Of a DNA stretch of 5,806 bases, positions 5,332 through 5,806 are shown in pieces (position 1 is the stretch's first letter; every line of letters begins with the position of its first letter). The DNA is taken from contig JAEXPO010000466.1 of NCBI GenBank assembly GCA_023446675.1, forward strand, positions 1 to 5,806, in the 5' to 3' direction. The translations under genes were made by a program, and so were the position numbers. Under the pieces are notes generated by a model that was not told where the DNA came from, searched no databases, and saw only the letters and a program-made list of their open reading frames with translations. The stretch is from Bacillota bacterium. Its GTDB lineage: Bacteria; Bacillota; Clostridia; DSM-8532.

Positions 5332-5806
5332 TTAACCCTGTTTAGCCCCTTCCGCATAAAAAACAAATGCCTCATCCGAAAAAGATAATCGATCACCCTC
5401 GCTTAGAGTAAACGCCTCCCCGGGCTTAATTCTTTCATTATTAAGGTACGTTCCGTTTCTTGAATTCAAATCCGTAATGGTATAGCCCTGTGAAGCCTTT
5501 GCAATTTCTGCATGCATCTTACCTACAGTTGGATTATCCAGCCTGTAATCCACCTGTTCCCCCATTCTTCCAAGCATAAACGGAAATTTAACAAGGGGGA
5601 TCTTATCCCCTTTTCGGCCTTTCTTTTCAAAGGCCAGATAGGGGCAATGGTTCTCATCCCGTTCAAGAAGCATTGTAAGATCCCTGGAGGAGGTCATACT
5701 AATCACACTTAAGGAGGGGGGCTCTAAGAAGGCAGAAGAGGCCTTGGAAGCTGCCTGTACCTCTGAAGGAACGGGTATGGAAAAAGGAGCGGAAGATGAA
5801 TTAGGG
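5332..5806 (-). CDS. FHA-domain protein, C-terminal part (5' end outside the window)
   Basis: There are 157 codons before the stop and the frame is open to the right edge, so the start lies outside. About the first 45 visible residues are rich in Ser, Pro and Ala and look like a flexible linker. From about residue 73 there is a forkhead-associated domain, a phosphothreonine-recognition fold: LGR with Arg80, then VGKMHAEI with His98, then DLNSRNGTYLNNERI with Asn117-Gly118-Thr119, ending within a few residues of the C-terminus. The serine usual in the SRxH motif is Gly95 here, so phosphopeptide binding may be altered. The TMLLERDENHCPYLAF and FPFMLGRMGEQVDY stretches recall DUF6382-FHA proteins of Clostridia, which is inference because that N-terminal domain is not in view. 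A GTG at 5706 has no ribosome binding site and was rejected as the start. Confidence 0.85.
   Translation of the reverse strand, partial: PNSSSAPFSIPVPSEVQAASKASSAFLEPPSLSVISMTSSRDLTMLLERDENHCPYLAFEKKGRKGDKIPLVKFPFMLGRMGEQVDYRLDNPTVGKMHAEIAKASQGYTITDLNSRNGTYLNNERIKPGEAFTLSEGDRLSFSDEAFVFYAEGAKQG

Noticed and set aside
5332..5706. GTG at 5706 as the start of the FHA gene
   Set aside because: The frame stays open to the window edge, and the sequence before the GTG on the coding strand is CCTCCTTAAGT, with no ribosome binding site. The gene is longer than this.

Overview
All genes in this window lie on the minus strand. The content points to an anaerobic Firmicute of the class Clostridia. The strongest evidence is a complete SCIFF locus (a six-cysteine peptide and its radical SAM/SPASM maturase), a system characteristic of Clostridia. 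Separate overlapping secD and secF genes, an rpmG-secE gene order and strong GGAGG-type ribosome binding sites agree with this. The genus cannot be resolved from the sequence.

Layout in transcription order, from the right edge to the left: (1) the C-terminal part of an FHA-domain protein (5332-5806), whose frame stays open to the window edge, followed by an AT-rich hairpin at its stop. (2) An intergenic region with an extended -10 promoter (5208-5236) and, in the predicted leader, a perfect 11-bp tandem repeat. (3) scfA (5023-5163), a 46-residue SCIFF precursor with six cysteines, easily missed because of its size. (4) A 270-bp, partly GC-rich spacer with a long imperfect hairpin and short direct repeats. 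(5) scfB (3397-4752), the SCIFF maturase. (6) A left-handed beta-helix gamma-carbonic-anhydrase-family gene (2856-3368), 28 bp after scfB. (7) A promoter and leader, then secD (1386-2708) and secF (433-1389), which overlap as ATGA. (8) A stem-loop terminator (379-420). (9) A strong promoter (292-320) driving rpmG (80-229) and the start of secE (1-58), the usual beginning of an rpmG-secE-nusG block.

Functionally, ScfA is made as a precursor and ScfB is expected to bind its N-terminal leader and install thioether cross-links on the cysteine-rich core, giving a ranthipeptide. No dedicated peptidase or ABC exporter is visible. The gene's neighbours are SecDF, the proton-driven accessory of Sec translocation, and a gamma-CA-like protein. 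The role of SCIFF and the reason for this neighbourhood are not settled, so the scfA-scfB locus and its unusual non-coding sequence are the parts most worth attention. The rest is housekeeping: Sec translocation and ribosomal protein L33.
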